A DNA stretch of 15,691 nucleotides from Clostridiales bacterium UBA929. GTDB taxonomy: Bacteria > Bacillota > Clostridia > Oscillospirales > UBA929. The position numbers and the translations under genes are program-made. The first letter of the stretch is position 1. Each line of letters opens with the position of its first letter. The notes beneath the pieces are model-generated. The model saw only the letters and a list, made by a program, of their open reading frames with translations. It did not search any database and was not told where the DNA came from. This document shows positions 8,422-15,135 of this stretch, piece by piece. The DNA is taken from positions 5,560 to 21,250 of the forward strand of contig DBDP01000186.1 in the NCBI GenBank assembly GCA_002293625.1, read 5' to 3'.

Positions 8422-8934
8422 CTAGTCAAAAAACTCCTTCATCTTCATGATGCTTGTGGAGAAAAGCTGCTTTACGCTGCCCCAAAAGCCTTTCACGGGA
8501 ATAACTTCGGCTTCATCCTCACCGGCCAGGCTTATATATACAATCTGATCCGCCGACGGCTTCACCATCCCAAGTTCCCGGACGGCGTATTCCTCTACCT
8601 CGGCCAAACTCACGTTGGCTTCCACCTGATGGGTCAGAGTCTTTTCCTCTTTTTTCAATTGCTGAAGGAGTGCTGTGTTTTCCACATATTCTCTGCTTAG
8701 CTGGCTTACCTGCATATAGCTGTACACGATTACCAAAAGAATTGTCAGACCCGCGACGAACAGCGCCACCGTGCGAAAACGGAGCTTCATAGCTTCCGCC
8801 GCTCTTGCGCCCGCACGTGTCTTTACCGCGGTGCGCGCAGGGACGGAGGGTTTGGCTCTGACTTGCGGAGCTGTCTCCGCCGCCGGAACAGGCAGAGGTT
8901 TTCGGTACGGTGCGGGCAGTACGCGGGCTTCCAT
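8422..8934 (-). CDS. ftsL: FtsL-like divisome protein, bitopic with extracytoplasmic coiled coil
   Basis: FtsL is a small single-pass protein that, with DivIC/FtsB and DivIB/FtsQ, activates the FtsW-PBP pair. The call rests on architecture and position more than sequence identity. Of 170 residues, 1-53 form an Ala/Pro/Arg-rich cytoplasmic tail that is longer than usual, about 54-73 are a transmembrane helix (VALFVAGLTILLVIVYSYMQ), and about 75-115 look like a coiled coil with Leu at regular spacing (SQLSREYVENTALLQQLKKE). VEEYAVRELGMVKPSADQIVYI matches the septum formation initiator pattern after the coil. The ATG at 8934 has AAGGA 8 nt upstream. It lies between rsmH and the PBP gene, the standard ftsL slot in the dcw cluster. 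Confidence 0.88.
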   Translation of the reverse strand: MEARVLPAPYRKPLPVPAAETAPQVRAKPSVPARTAVKTRAGARAAEAMKLRFRTVALFVAGLTILLVIVYSYMQVSQLSREYVENTALLQQLKKEEKTLTHQVEANVSLAEVEEYAVRELGMVKPSADQIVYISLAGEDEAEVIPVKGFWGSVKQLFSTSIMKMKEFFD

Positions 8935-8964
8935 CAGCAGAATCCTTCTTTCATCGAAGTGTTG

Positions 8965-9876
8965 TCACAACTTTTCAGCTACCCTCAGAACGGCGCTGGC
9001 AGAGCGCGGGTTTTCTTCGGTTTCTTTCTCGGTGGGTTTTTGCCGCCCCAACAGGATCACCGTCGGCTTTCGCCCGCAAACGCAAGCCGGAAAGTCGGGC
9101 GGGCAAGTACAACCTTTTGCGGCTGCCGCGAATACGCGCTTAACAATCCTGTCTTCAAGGGAGTGAAACGAAATAACCGCGAGTCTCCCGCCGGGAGCCA
9201 GCCTGTTCAAAGCGGCGTGCAAACCTGTTTCCAATGCTTCTAACTCTCCGTTAACGGCGATCCGCAGCGCCTGAAAGGTGCGCCGCGCCGGATGCTGCGC
9301 CTCCCGCCGCCCTTTCGCGGGCATCGATTCCACAATCGCCTCAGCCAGCGCGGTAGTACCTTGAAGCGGACGTGCCGCGATAATTCCCCGGGCAATTTGC
9401 GGCGCGTACCGCTCCTCGCCGTAATCATAAAGAATCCTTACCAGTTTCCGATACTCCCAGCTATTGACGATCTCGTCCGCCGTCAAGGTTTGCGAGGTAT
9501 CCATACGCATATCCAACGGTGCGTCAAAACGGTAGGAAAAGCCCCGTTCCGGCGCGTCCAACTGCATCGAACTCACGCCGAGGTCAAGCAAGAACCCGTC
9601 TGCTTCACCCGCATTTACTTCGTCTAAAAGCCTGTCCGATTCGCAATAATTCCCTTGCAGCACCCGCACACGCTCGCCGAAACGGGATAGACGGGCTTTG
9701 CAAGCCTCCACCGCCGCCGCGTCGCGGTCGATGCAGAACACACGCCCGCCGCTCTCGGCGAGTAACTCCGAGTGACCGCCCAAACCGGCCGTGCCGTCCA
9801 CATATACGCCTCCGGCATGAGGAGAGAGCGCTTCCATGCATTCGCGCGGCATAACCGGCGTGTGTTTGTATTCCAT
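8965..9876 (-). CDS. rsmH: 16S rRNA (cytosine(1402)-N4)-methyltransferase RsmH (MraW)
   Basis: RsmH methylates N4 of C1402 in 16S rRNA, tuning the decoding site. The 303 residues carry the family start HTPVMPRECMEAL (5-17), the SAM-binding loop DGTAGLGGHS, FLLDLGVSSMQLD, the RGFSYR and LDMRMD segments, RTFQALRIAVNGEL, AVISFHSLEDRIVKR and a terminal NPRSASAVLRVAEKL; the usual form of the last is NPRSRSAKLR. A run of Cys residues (CTCPPDFPACVCGRKP) near 252-268 is the normal family cluster. The ATG at 9876 follows the mraZ stop with no gap (TAA-ATG) and without a strong Shine-Dalgarno, so translation probably depends on mraZ. Second gene of the dcw cluster, as usual. Confidence 0.97.
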   Translation of the reverse strand: MEYKHTPVMPRECMEALSPHAGGVYVDGTAGLGGHSELLAESGGRVFCIDRDAAAVEACKARLSRFGERVRVLQGNYCESDRLLDEVNAGEADGFLLDLGVSSMQLDAPERGFSYRFDAPLDMRMDTSQTLTADEIVNSWEYRKLVRILYDYGEERYAPQIARGIIAARPLQGTTALAEAIVESMPAKGRREAQHPARRTFQALRIAVNGELEALETGLHAALNRLAPGGRLAVISFHSLEDRIVKRVFAAAAKGCTCPPDFPACVCGRKPTVILLGRQKPTEKETEENPRSASAVLRVAEKL

Positions 9877-10302
9877 TTATAAGTCCAACAAGTCCATTGC
9901 GGTTTCCACAGGGGTTTCGTCCAGTGTCCGGCTGTGGCTGTCCCACGCGCCTTCGTTCCAGATCTCCCCATAGTCCCCCGCGCCGATGACAACAACGTTT
10001 TTTTCGATTCCGGCGTATTCCCGCAGCGCCGCAGAAAGCATTACCCGCCCTTGAGTGTCGGCGGTGCAGTCCTGCGCCGTCGGGAAGAGTGTGCGCCGCA
10101 GCTCCCGCGATTGTGCTTTCGGCAGCTCGGCAAGTTTGTCGCGTAGCTGATCCCATTGCTCCTGACCGTATATGCTAAGGCTGTGATTCGGTCCTTTGAA
10201 TATATAAAAGGGTTCTCCCAGAGCTTTCAATAGGCGTGAGGGCATGAAAATGCGACCTTTGCTATCGACGCCGTGTCGGTACTCGCCGGTTAAGCTGTTC
10301 AT
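9877..10302 (-). CDS. mraZ: Transcriptional regulator and division protein MraZ
   Basis: MraZ is a DNA-binding protein of the SpoVT-AbrB fold that in E. coli represses its own dcw operon; it forms ring-shaped oligomers. The 141 residues contain two tandem AbrB-like units, roughly 5-50 (GEYRHGVDSKGRIFMPSRL) and 77-125 (DTQGRVMLSAALREYAGI), each with the DxxGR hairpin seen in the family. The start ATG at 10302 has an excellent AGGAGG (10309-10314) 6 nt upstream. It is the first gene behind the promoter at 10348-10376 and is fused end to start with rsmH. Autoregulation is likely by analogy; possible sites are described with the promoter. Confidence 0.97.
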   Translation of the reverse strand: MNSLTGEYRHGVDSKGRIFMPSRLLKALGEPFYIFKGPNHSLSIYGQEQWDQLRDKLAELPKAQSRELRRTLFPTAQDCTADTQGRVMLSAALREYAGIEKNVVVIGAGDYGEIWNEGAWDSHSRTLDETPVETAMDLLDL

Positions 10303-10347
10303 GCCGCACCTCCTCCTCTACGCTCCATTCCGCTCCTTTATGGTGCT

Positions 10348-10376
10348 ATTATAACCCAACATAAACCCCATTGCAA
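10348..10376 (-). promoter_or_regulatory. Sigma-A type promoter of the dcw cluster
   Basis: On the minus strand TTGCAA (-35, 10371-10376) is separated by 17 nt from a perfect TATAAT (-10, 10348-10353), placing the start of transcription near 10341, about 40 nt ahead of mraZ. A perfect 6-bp inverted repeat AACCCC/GGGGTT (10364-10369 and 10379-10384) brackets the -35 element. Two TGGG units occur 12 nt apart on the minus strand across the -35 to -10 interval; MraZ of E. coli binds TGGGN repeats spaced 10 nt apart, so these are only a partial match. Confidence 0.8.
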
Positions 10377-10487
10377 GAGGGGTTAAACTTTTCACAACCG
10401 AATGATTTTAATATTCCCGGTTTTCATGACTTTTTGCGCACAAAATACGCATGTTCTTATTTTGAAAAAATCCGTTTGTAATGATGC

Positions 10488-10519
10488 AAAAAGTGGCACC
10501 CCCTAGCATGGGGTGCCAC
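10488..10519 (-). terminator. Rho-independent terminator of the HPr-uvrC-coaD transcription unit
   Basis: The minus strand reads a perfect 10-bp stem GTGGCACCCC/GGGGTGCCAC (10493-10502 with 10510-10519) with a 7-nt loop, followed directly by TTTTT (10488-10492). The T tract is on the minus-strand side only, so it ends transcription coming from the right. It separates the upstream unit from the dcw promoter. Confidence 0.82.
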
Positions 10520-10650
10520 CATATATTGTGCCTGTCTTACAAACAAGCGCATAACTTTCAAAATGCTGCGTTCGAAGATAATTGTAATAAAACTGTAATA
10601 TTAGTTACGAAAAATAATTTTCCAAAATGTCAATACCATAAATTCCCGAT

Positions 10651-11112
10651 TTACCGTTTCGCCGTGTTCCGAAACTCCAGCCGGGAGCGCCGCACTTCGT
10701 TCAGCGCGGTGTTGACGGCTTCCTCGGTGCGTTTGAGCAAATCGTCCACGTACTCGTTGGTGGCTTGACGCAGCTCCCGCGTTTTGTTTTTCGTCATCGT
10801 CTCATGCTCCTGCGCTTTGCGGCGGGCTGAGGAAAGAACTTCCTCCTCAGAAATCAGGCGGCGCGCGCGTTCCTCGGCGGCCCTGACAATTGCCTCCGCT
10901 TCGCTTTTCGCCTTAGCCAACATGTCATTACGCTGCGTCACGATGCTGGTCGCCTTACGCAGTTCCTCCGGCATGTTTTGCGCAATCTCATCCAGTAAGC
11001 CCAACGCTTTATCTTTGTCCAGCACACATTTGTCACTGCCCAGCGGCAGGGTAAACGAATCCTCGATTAAAGCGCGGAGCATACCCAGCAGATCCTCTAC
11101 CTGGTGCGCCAT
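10651..11112 (-). CDS. Small coiled-coil protein, SepIVA/DivIVA-like (often labelled ATPase or ATP synthase subunit H/B-like)
   Basis: The function is not established. The 153 residues are hydrophilic and almost wholly helical. A short N-terminal domain (1-50: EDLLGMLRALIEDSFTLPL, then Cys29, then LGLLDEIAQNMPEEL) precedes a long charged coiled coil (about 51-118, RNDMLAKAKSEAEAIV) and a C-terminal helix with YVDDLLKRTEEAVNTALNEV (121-140). Order and spacing of these blocks strongly recall, from memory, the actinobacterial septation protein SepIVA, which has a far longer central coil. There is no nucleotide-binding motif, so ATPase labels are misleading. The ATG at 11112 is preferred, with AAGGGAG (11121-11127) 8 nt ahead; a GTG at 11121 would overlap that site. 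It follows coaD by 22 nt and is the last gene before the terminator. Confidence 0.8.
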   Translation of the reverse strand: MAHQVEDLLGMLRALIEDSFTLPLGSDKCVLDKDKALGLLDEIAQNMPEELRKATSIVTQRNDMLAKAKSEAEAIVRAAEERARRLISEEEVLSSARRKAQEHETMTKNKTRELRQATNEYVDDLLKRTEEAVNTALNEVRRSRLEFRNTAKR

Positions 11113-11134
11113 AGCCAACACTCCCTTCTGTGTT

Positions 11135-11617
11135 TTAGCGAGTCCTCAGCCTCGCGACAATTTCGTCATGCACTTCCGGCGGAATCAAACCGCTCACGTC
11201 TCCGCCGTAGGAGCATACTTCCTTAATCACGCTGGAACTGAGGTACTGGTAAGATTCGCTCGCCGTTAGGAACACGGTATCGAGCGTGCGGTTCAGCTTG
11301 CGGTTCATCAACGCCATCTGAAACTCCAGCTCGAAGTCCGACACCGCGCGGAGACCCTTTACCACAACAACCTCGCCTTTCTCGGCGCAGACCTCGGCCA
11401 GCAGACGGTCGGAGCTTTCCACCGTCACACCTCGCAGACCCGCCGTAACTTTGCGCAGCATCGCGGAGCGTTCCTCGGTTGTAAAGTTATAAGTTTTGCG
11501 GCTGTTCTGCATCACGACAACGATTGTGTGGTCGAAGATACGCGCCGCCCGCTCGATGATGTCGATATGCCCCAGTGTCACCGGATCAAAGCTGCCCGGA
11601 CAGATGGCTGTTTTCAT
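11135..11617 (-). CDS. coaD: Phosphopantetheine adenylyltransferase CoaD
   Basis: CoaD adenylylates 4'-phosphopantetheine to dephospho-CoA, the penultimate step of CoA synthesis, in the cytoplasm. The 160-residue length is typical. Visible marks are CPGSFDPVTLGHIDII with the nucleotidyltransferase TxGH motif (14-17), VVVKGLRAVSDFELEFQMALMNRKL in the middle, and YQYLSSSVIKEV with the SSS-x-x-K motif toward the end. The ATG at 11617 overlaps the rsmD stop by 4 nt (ATGA); a longer frame running into rsmD adds 40 residues that do not belong to the family. The rsmD-coaD pair is a widely conserved neighbourhood. Confidence 0.97.
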   Translation of the reverse strand: MKTAICPGSFDPVTLGHIDIIERAARIFDHTIVVVMQNSRKTYNFTTEERSAMLRKVTAGLRGVTVESSDRLLAEVCAEKGEVVVVKGLRAVSDFELEFQMALMNRKLNRTLDTVFLTASESYQYLSSSVIKEVCSYGGDVSGLIPPEVHDEIVARLRTR

Positions 11618-12165
11618 GTTGCGTCCCCCGTTTGTCGTGTATAGAGCATCAATTTTTTGTTGCCGTAGGAATATATTTTTTGCAGGCAATACGGTGCCTG
11701 CGGTTCTTGAAGGTCTGTCTCTTTCGCGCATTCGCATAAAACAAACCCGCCCGGATTGACGAGATCCCGCTCGAACAGGAGTCGCAGTGCCTTTTCCGCG
11801 AGCCGCGAACGGTACGGCGGATCCAGCAGCACAACGTCAAAGCGTTCGGAAACACCCTCCAGCCAGCGCAGCGCTTCGGCGACCCGTACCTCGGCGCGTT
11901 TGCCGAAGAAGCGCGTGTTCTCCCGTATCACGTCGGCTGCGGCTCCCGACTGCTCCACAAAGACACATTCCCGCGCGCCCCGACTGAGAGCCTCCGCGCC
12001 CAACTGCCCCGAACCGGCGAATAAGTCCAGCACCCGCCGCCCCTCCAAATGGAATTGCAGGATGTTGAACATAGACTCCTTCACCCGGTCGGAGGTGGGG
12101 CGTGTCCCCTCTTCCGGCACGGGTTTGAGCTTTCTTCCTCTTGCCTCACCAGCGATGATTCTCAT
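11614..12165 (-). CDS. rsmD: 16S rRNA (guanine(966)-N2)-methyltransferase RsmD
   Basis: RsmD methylates N2 of G966 in 16S rRNA within the small subunit. The 183 residues begin MRIIAGEARGRKL, contain TRPTSDRVKESMFNIL (21-36), the SAM-binding motif LDLFAGSGQLGAEALSRGA (46-64) and the catalytic DPPY (115-118), all in family order. FAGSGQLG departs slightly from the usual FAGSGALG. The ATG at 12165 is preferred over a GTG at 12186: AGAGGA (12170-12175) precedes it and the extra residues MPEAEEH are not conserved. The gene sits between the isochorismatase-like gene (27-nt gap) and coaD (4-nt overlap). Confidence 0.95.
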   Translation of the reverse strand: MRIIAGEARGRKLKPVPEEGTRPTSDRVKESMFNILQFHLEGRRVLDLFAGSGQLGAEALSRGARECVFVEQSGAAADVIRENTRFFGKRAEVRVAEALRWLEGVSERFDVVLLDPPYRSRLAEKALRLLFERDLVNPGGFVLCECAKETDLQEPQAPYCLQKIYSYGNKKLMLYTRQTGDAT

Positions 12166-12192
12166 ATGTTCCTCTGCCTCCGGCACCGATTG

Positions 12193-12732
12193 TTATATTA
12201 AACGAACGTCTTCCGTTTTGAGCAATTCCGCGAACTGGGATCCCAGTACTTCGTTATGATGACAAATAATTTGCTCCGCCGTTAGTATATCAGACTTCCA
12301 TGTGCTGTGTCCGTCACTGACAAGAAAAACCTTGTACCCCAAGCTGTGCGCCCTTCTGCATGTGGTGTCCACGCAATACGCCGTCTGCAAACCGGTCAAG
12401 ACCAAATCGGTGACACCCAGTTTTTTTAGGGTATCGTCCAACGCCGAATCGTAAAAAGCGTCCGCATAGTGTTTCTCAATGATGATGTCATCCTGTTCGG
12501 GTTTGATATCAGGATGAACCTCCCACAAAGGCTGCCCCTTCTCCATCAAGGGGTTATCGGTATACATATGTTGAACATACACAACAGGCGCGTTAGCGGC
12601 TTTTGCTTTACGAATCAGCGCGTTGATATTCTCGAGCAGCGCTTCCTCTCTGTAAATCTCCAGCCCGTCATGATGCTTGCGCATAAACACCCCAAGCTGA
12701 ACGTCGACAATCAACAGAGCTGTATGTCCCAT
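12193..12732 (-). CDS. Isochorismatase-family cysteine hydrolase, substrate unknown
   Basis: The 179 residues have the complete catalytic triad of the family: Asp10 in LLIVDVQ, Lys87 in IIEKHYADAFY and Cys120 in GLQTAYCVDTT, the last preceded by the usual TGLQT turn. Relatives hydrolyse isochorismate, nicotinamide, N-carbamoylsarcosine, peroxyureidoacrylate and others; nothing here selects one of these. No signal peptide or membrane segment is visible, so it is cytosolic. The start is decided by GGGGAGG (12738-12744), 5 nt before the ATG at 12732; a GTG at 12762, overlapping the uvrC stop, would put that site within the gene. It sits between the DNA-repair gene uvrC and rsmD, with which it has no evident functional link, and could be a lineage-specific insertion. 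Confidence 0.92.
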   Translation of the reverse strand: MGHTALLIVDVQLGVFMRKHHDGLEIYREEALLENINALIRKAKAANAPVVYVQHMYTDNPLMEKGQPLWEVHPDIKPEQDDIIIEKHYADAFYDSALDDTLKKLGVTDLVLTGLQTAYCVDTTCRRAHSLGYKVFLVSDGHSTWKSDILTAEQIICHHNEVLGSQFAELLKTEDVRLI

Positions 12733-12758
12733 AGCAACCTCCCCAATTTCACTGCTCG

Positions 12759-14621
12759 TCACGCCGGTTCGTACGGGTTATGAAAATGGTTATACACATT
12801 CACCGCGACGTTTTTGGGTAAAAGCGCTTCCAGTTCCTCCGGCGTGGCGGTTGAAATCCTTTTCACGCTCTTGAAATGCAGCAGCAGTTTGTCCCGCCTG
12901 TTTGCTCCCAAACCCGCGATGCCGTCCAGTTCGGAATCAAATTTACTGCGCTGCTTCTGATGGAATGTAACCGCGCTGCGGTGCGTTTCCTCCTGAATCT
13001 GCCCCACCAGCGCGAATACGCCGGGGCTGCCGGTCAGTGCGGCTTCCGCGCCGTCCGGTCCGACGACCGCCCTTGTGCGGTGCTTGTCGTCCTTCACCAT
13101 GCCGTAGACCGGGATATTCAACCCGAACCCCTCCAAAACGCGCCGCGCCATAGAGGCATGGGTCGAGCCGCCGTCCACCAGTAGCAAGTCGGGTGCTTCG
13201 TCAAACCCCGCTTCGCCTTTGATTAGGCGGGTAAAACGCCGTGTCAGCACTTCCTCCATTGAGTGGTAGTCGTCACGGATATCCTCGTTTTTTATGATAA
13301 ACTGCTTGTACGCTTTCTTCAGCGGTCTGCCGTTCTTGTAACACACGATCACGCCGACGCGCCCGCTGTCCCCCGTATTGGAGATATCCACCGACTCAAT
13401 CCGCTCCGGCGGGTCGGGCAGCGACAGCAGCCGCTTCAGCTCCGAAAGCAGAAAACGCGTCTTTTCCTCCCGCGTCGTCACCCGCGCAATCTCCTCGGCG
13501 GCGTTTCGGGCCGCCATTTTCACAAGCTCCGCTTTCGAGCCGCGCTGGGGAATGGAAAACTCCGTTTTGATCCCCTTTGACAGAAATACGTCCTTCAGCA
13601 GGGCTTCGTCCTCGATCGGGTGCGACAGCAACACATGGCGGGGAATCTTCCCTCTGGTCATATAGTATTGCGACGTAAACGCCGAAATAAACTCCTCCGG
13701 TGACTCGCCCGTCTCTTCCGAAAACTCGGTGTCGCGCCCCATCAGGTTGCCGTCCAGAAAATGCAGCACGACCGCGCAGTTCCGCGCCTCACCCATCACA
13801 ACGGCGATCACATCGGTATCGGCCATGCCGCCGCCCACGACGATCTGCCGTCTCGTCAGCGCCTCAATCGAGCGCATCTCGTCGCGCAATTGCGCCGCCG
13901 CTTCAAACTGCAGGTTTTCGGAGTGCATTTGCATCTCCTCTTCCAGCTCTTTGCAAAGCCCTGTCGTCTTTCCCTCCATCATCAGCACGGCGCGCCGGAT
14001 ACGCTCGCCGAACGCCTCTTCGCTGATGTCGCCCCGACATACGCCCATGCAGCGGTTCATATGGAACTGTAAACACGGGCGCCCTTTGCCAATGTCACGC
14101 GGAAAAACCCTTTTACAGGAGGGGAGACGCAGCGTGGTTTGCAGTGAATCGATCACGGTTTTGGAAATGCCCCAGCCTCCATAGGGTCCGAAGTAACGGG
14201 AACCGTCCTTCACAAGCTGGTTGTCATGCACGACCGACAGCGTCGGATACAACCCCGGTGACAAGCGGATAAACGGATAACCGCTCCCGTCCTTGAGTTT
14301 GATGTTGTATCGCGGGCGGTGACGCCGAATGAGGGAGCTTTCTAAAATAAACGCCTCAAACTCGCTCGCGGTGATGATCGTGTCGAAGTCATGCACACGC
14401 GCCACCATACGGCGGGTTTTGGGCGTATGTCCGGCACTGTCTTGAAAATAGGAGGACACGCGGTTCTTCAGCCGCTTGGCTTTGCCGACATAGACGACCT
14501 TCCCCTTTTTATCGGTCATGATGTATACGCCCGGCTGAAGCGGGAGGGAAAGCGCCTTGGCTTTTAAGCGCTCAATAGCAGAAAGGCCGCCGTCAACGGC
14601 GGCGCTTTCGGTTGTGTTCAT
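12759..14621 (-). CDS. uvrC: UvrABC system protein C
   Basis: UvrC makes both incisions in nucleotide excision repair. The 620 residues show the full domain order: GIY-YIG nuclease (GVY 31-33, YVG 44-46, catalytic Glu94 in ILESSLI), four conserved Cys (169, 183, 191, 195) whose spacing fits the cluster reported to hold an Fe-S centre in E. coli, UVR domain for UvrB contact (about 225-258), RNase H-like nuclease domain (SVDISNTG, LLLVDGG, EETHRSAVTFHQKQRSK), and a C-terminal HhH pair (DGIAGLGANRRDKLL and beyond, about 567-610). The ATG at 14621 lies 8 nt after the HPr stop but has no clear Shine-Dalgarno, so translational coupling is likely. Codons 5-14, before the conserved part, form a strong hairpin. 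Confidence 0.97.
   Translation of the reverse strand: MNTTESAAVDGGLSAIERLKAKALSLPLQPGVYIMTDKKGKVVYVGKAKRLKNRVSSYFQDSAGHTPKTRRMVARVHDFDTIITASEFEAFILESSLIRRHRPRYNIKLKDGSGYPFIRLSPGLYPTLSVVHDNQLVKDGSRYFGPYGGWGISKTVIDSLQTTLRLPSCKRVFPRDIGKGRPCLQFHMNRCMGVCRGDISEEAFGERIRRAVLMMEGKTTGLCKELEEEMQMHSENLQFEAAAQLRDEMRSIEALTRRQIVVGGGMADTDVIAVVMGEARNCAVVLHFLDGNLMGRDTEFSEETGESPEEFISAFTSQYYMTRGKIPRHVLLSHPIEDEALLKDVFLSKGIKTEFSIPQRGSKAELVKMAARNAAEEIARVTTREEKTRFLLSELKRLLSLPDPPERIESVDISNTGDSGRVGVIVCYKNGRPLKKAYKQFIIKNEDIRDDYHSMEEVLTRRFTRLIKGEAGFDEAPDLLLVDGGSTHASMARRVLEGFGLNIPVYGMVKDDKHRTRAVVGPDGAEAALTGSPGVFALVGQIQEETHRSAVTFHQKQRSKFDSELDGIAGLGANRRDKLLLHFKSVKRISTATPEELEALLPKNVAVNVYNHFHNPYEPA
14581..14609 (-). promoter_or_regulatory. 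Strong RNA hairpin inside the first codons of uvrC
   Basis: The minus strand reads GAAAG-C-GCCGCCG / CGGCGGC-CTTTC, an inverted repeat with a TTGA tetraloop and one bulged base, about 12 pairs in all. It lies 12 nt after the uvrC start codon in a non-conserved stretch encoding ESAAVDGGLS. It could modulate translation or act as a weak attenuator between ptsH and uvrC; only CTTTCT follows it, so a true terminator is doubtful. Confidence 0.45.
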
Positions 14622-14629
14622 GATTAAAT

Positions 14630-14893
14630 CTACTCAAACAGCTCAGAAGAAATTAAGTCCGACAATGCTTTGACGGCTTCTTCTTCGTCGGCGCCGTCGG
14701 CAATCAGCGTGATGGCGGTACCCTTGACAATGCCTAAACTAAGAACGCCCAACAAGCTCTTGGCGTTGACACGGCGTTCGTCCTTTTCCACCCAAATGGT
14801 GGCGCGAAACTCGTTGGCCTTCTGTATGAAAAAGGTCGCCGGCCGGGCGTGAAGCCCCACCTGATTGTTAATCGTTACTTCCGATGATACCAT
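14630..14893 (-). CDS. ptsH: HPr phosphocarrier protein of the PTS
   Basis: HPr relays phosphate from Enzyme I to sugar-specific EIIA domains and, phosphorylated at Ser46, acts as corepressor of CcpA in Firmicutes. The 87 residues contain the active-site His15 in VGLHARPAT and Ser46 in NAKSLLGVLSLGI, so it is a catalytic HPr rather than Crh, which lacks His15. Whether HPr kinase acts on it cannot be seen here. The ATG at 14893 has AGGGGA 8 nt upstream. It has its own promoter (14927-14955) and lies 8 nt ahead of uvrC, heading the transcription unit. Its separation from any Enzyme I gene is common in Clostridia. Confidence 0.93.
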   Translation of the reverse strand: MVSSEVTINNQVGLHARPATFFIQKANEFRATIWVEKDERRVNAKSLLGVLSLGIVKGTAITLIADGADEEEAVKALSDLISSELFE

Positions 14894-14926
14894 CTTCCCT
14901 ATCCCCTATCCCTTGTTTATGCTCAT

Positions 14927-14955
14927 ACTATACCAAAAAACGGCGGGTAAGTCAA
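14927..14955 (-). promoter_or_regulatory. Sigma-A promoter of the HPr-uvrC transcription unit
   Basis: TTGACT (-35, 14950-14955), a 17-nt spacer and TATAGT (-10, 14927-14932) preceded by TGG, which forms an extended -10. The predicted transcription start near 14920 leaves a leader of about 27 nt ahead of the HPr gene. No operator repeat was recognised. Confidence 0.82.
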
Positions 14956-15005
14956 GATGTTTTTGTCAGGCGCGGCGCGCGGTAATAATTGTGTAGCTGA
15001 CGTCT

Positions 15006-15134
15006 TCAAGTCTGACCAGACAGAAAACGAATCAATCTTTCTTTGTCCTCGGAGGTCAGCCGTCCAATCGGCGCATTTGCAAGAGAGGAGACAGGAACAG
15101 GGATATAGGTGTTGGTGTCGATATATGATTGCCT
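15006..15134 (-). pseudogene. Possible toxin C-terminal remnant downstream of the RelB-like gene
   Basis: Directly after the antitoxin stop, in a different frame, the minus strand encodes about 42 residues, beginning RQSYIDTNTYIPVPVSSL and ending in GRLTSEDKERLIRFLSGQT. SYI followed by a basic or polar strand, then an S-x-L turn and G-x-L-T/S-x-E-D helix recall the tail of MazF/PemK-type toxins, but the resemblance is from memory and weak. There is no room for the toxin core between the antitoxin and this piece. The open frame extends upstream to 15206 inside the antitoxin gene with no ribosome site, so a real small gene is less likely than a deletion remnant. Confidence 0.35.
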
Positions 15135-15135
15135 G

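Larger units (their letters stand above)
10303..10650. other. 348-nt intergenic region between the SepIVA-like gene and mraZ
   Basis: From right to left on the minus strand it holds about 130 nt of AT-rich 3' untranslated sequence (10520-10650) with no recognised structure, an intrinsic terminator (10488-10519), about 100 nt of AT-rich spacer (10385-10487) in which I found no second promoter or gene, the dcw promoter (10348-10376) and the mraZ leader with its Shine-Dalgarno. It is clearly poorer in GC than the flanking genes, as expected for regulatory spacer. No small open frame here has a convincing start signal. Confidence 0.7.

Noticed and set aside
10481..10768. Plus-strand frame across the terminator region
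   Set aside because: No ribosome site, spans a terminator hairpin and the antisense of the coiled-coil gene; no protein-like pattern.
11618..11737. Upstream extension of coaD by 40 residues
   Set aside because: It reads through the rsmD 3' end, has no family similarity and no ribosome site; MKTAICPGSFDP is the normal CoaD start.
14897..14911. Tandem GGGATAG units ahead of ptsH as a repeat element
   Set aside because: Only two copies, located in and next to the Shine-Dalgarno sequence; best explained as purine-rich leader.
14964..15004. Inverted repeat GTCAG/CTGAC after the toxin remnant as a terminator
   Set aside because: Arms of only 5 bp, a loop near 30 nt, and on the minus strand it is followed by A rather than T residues.
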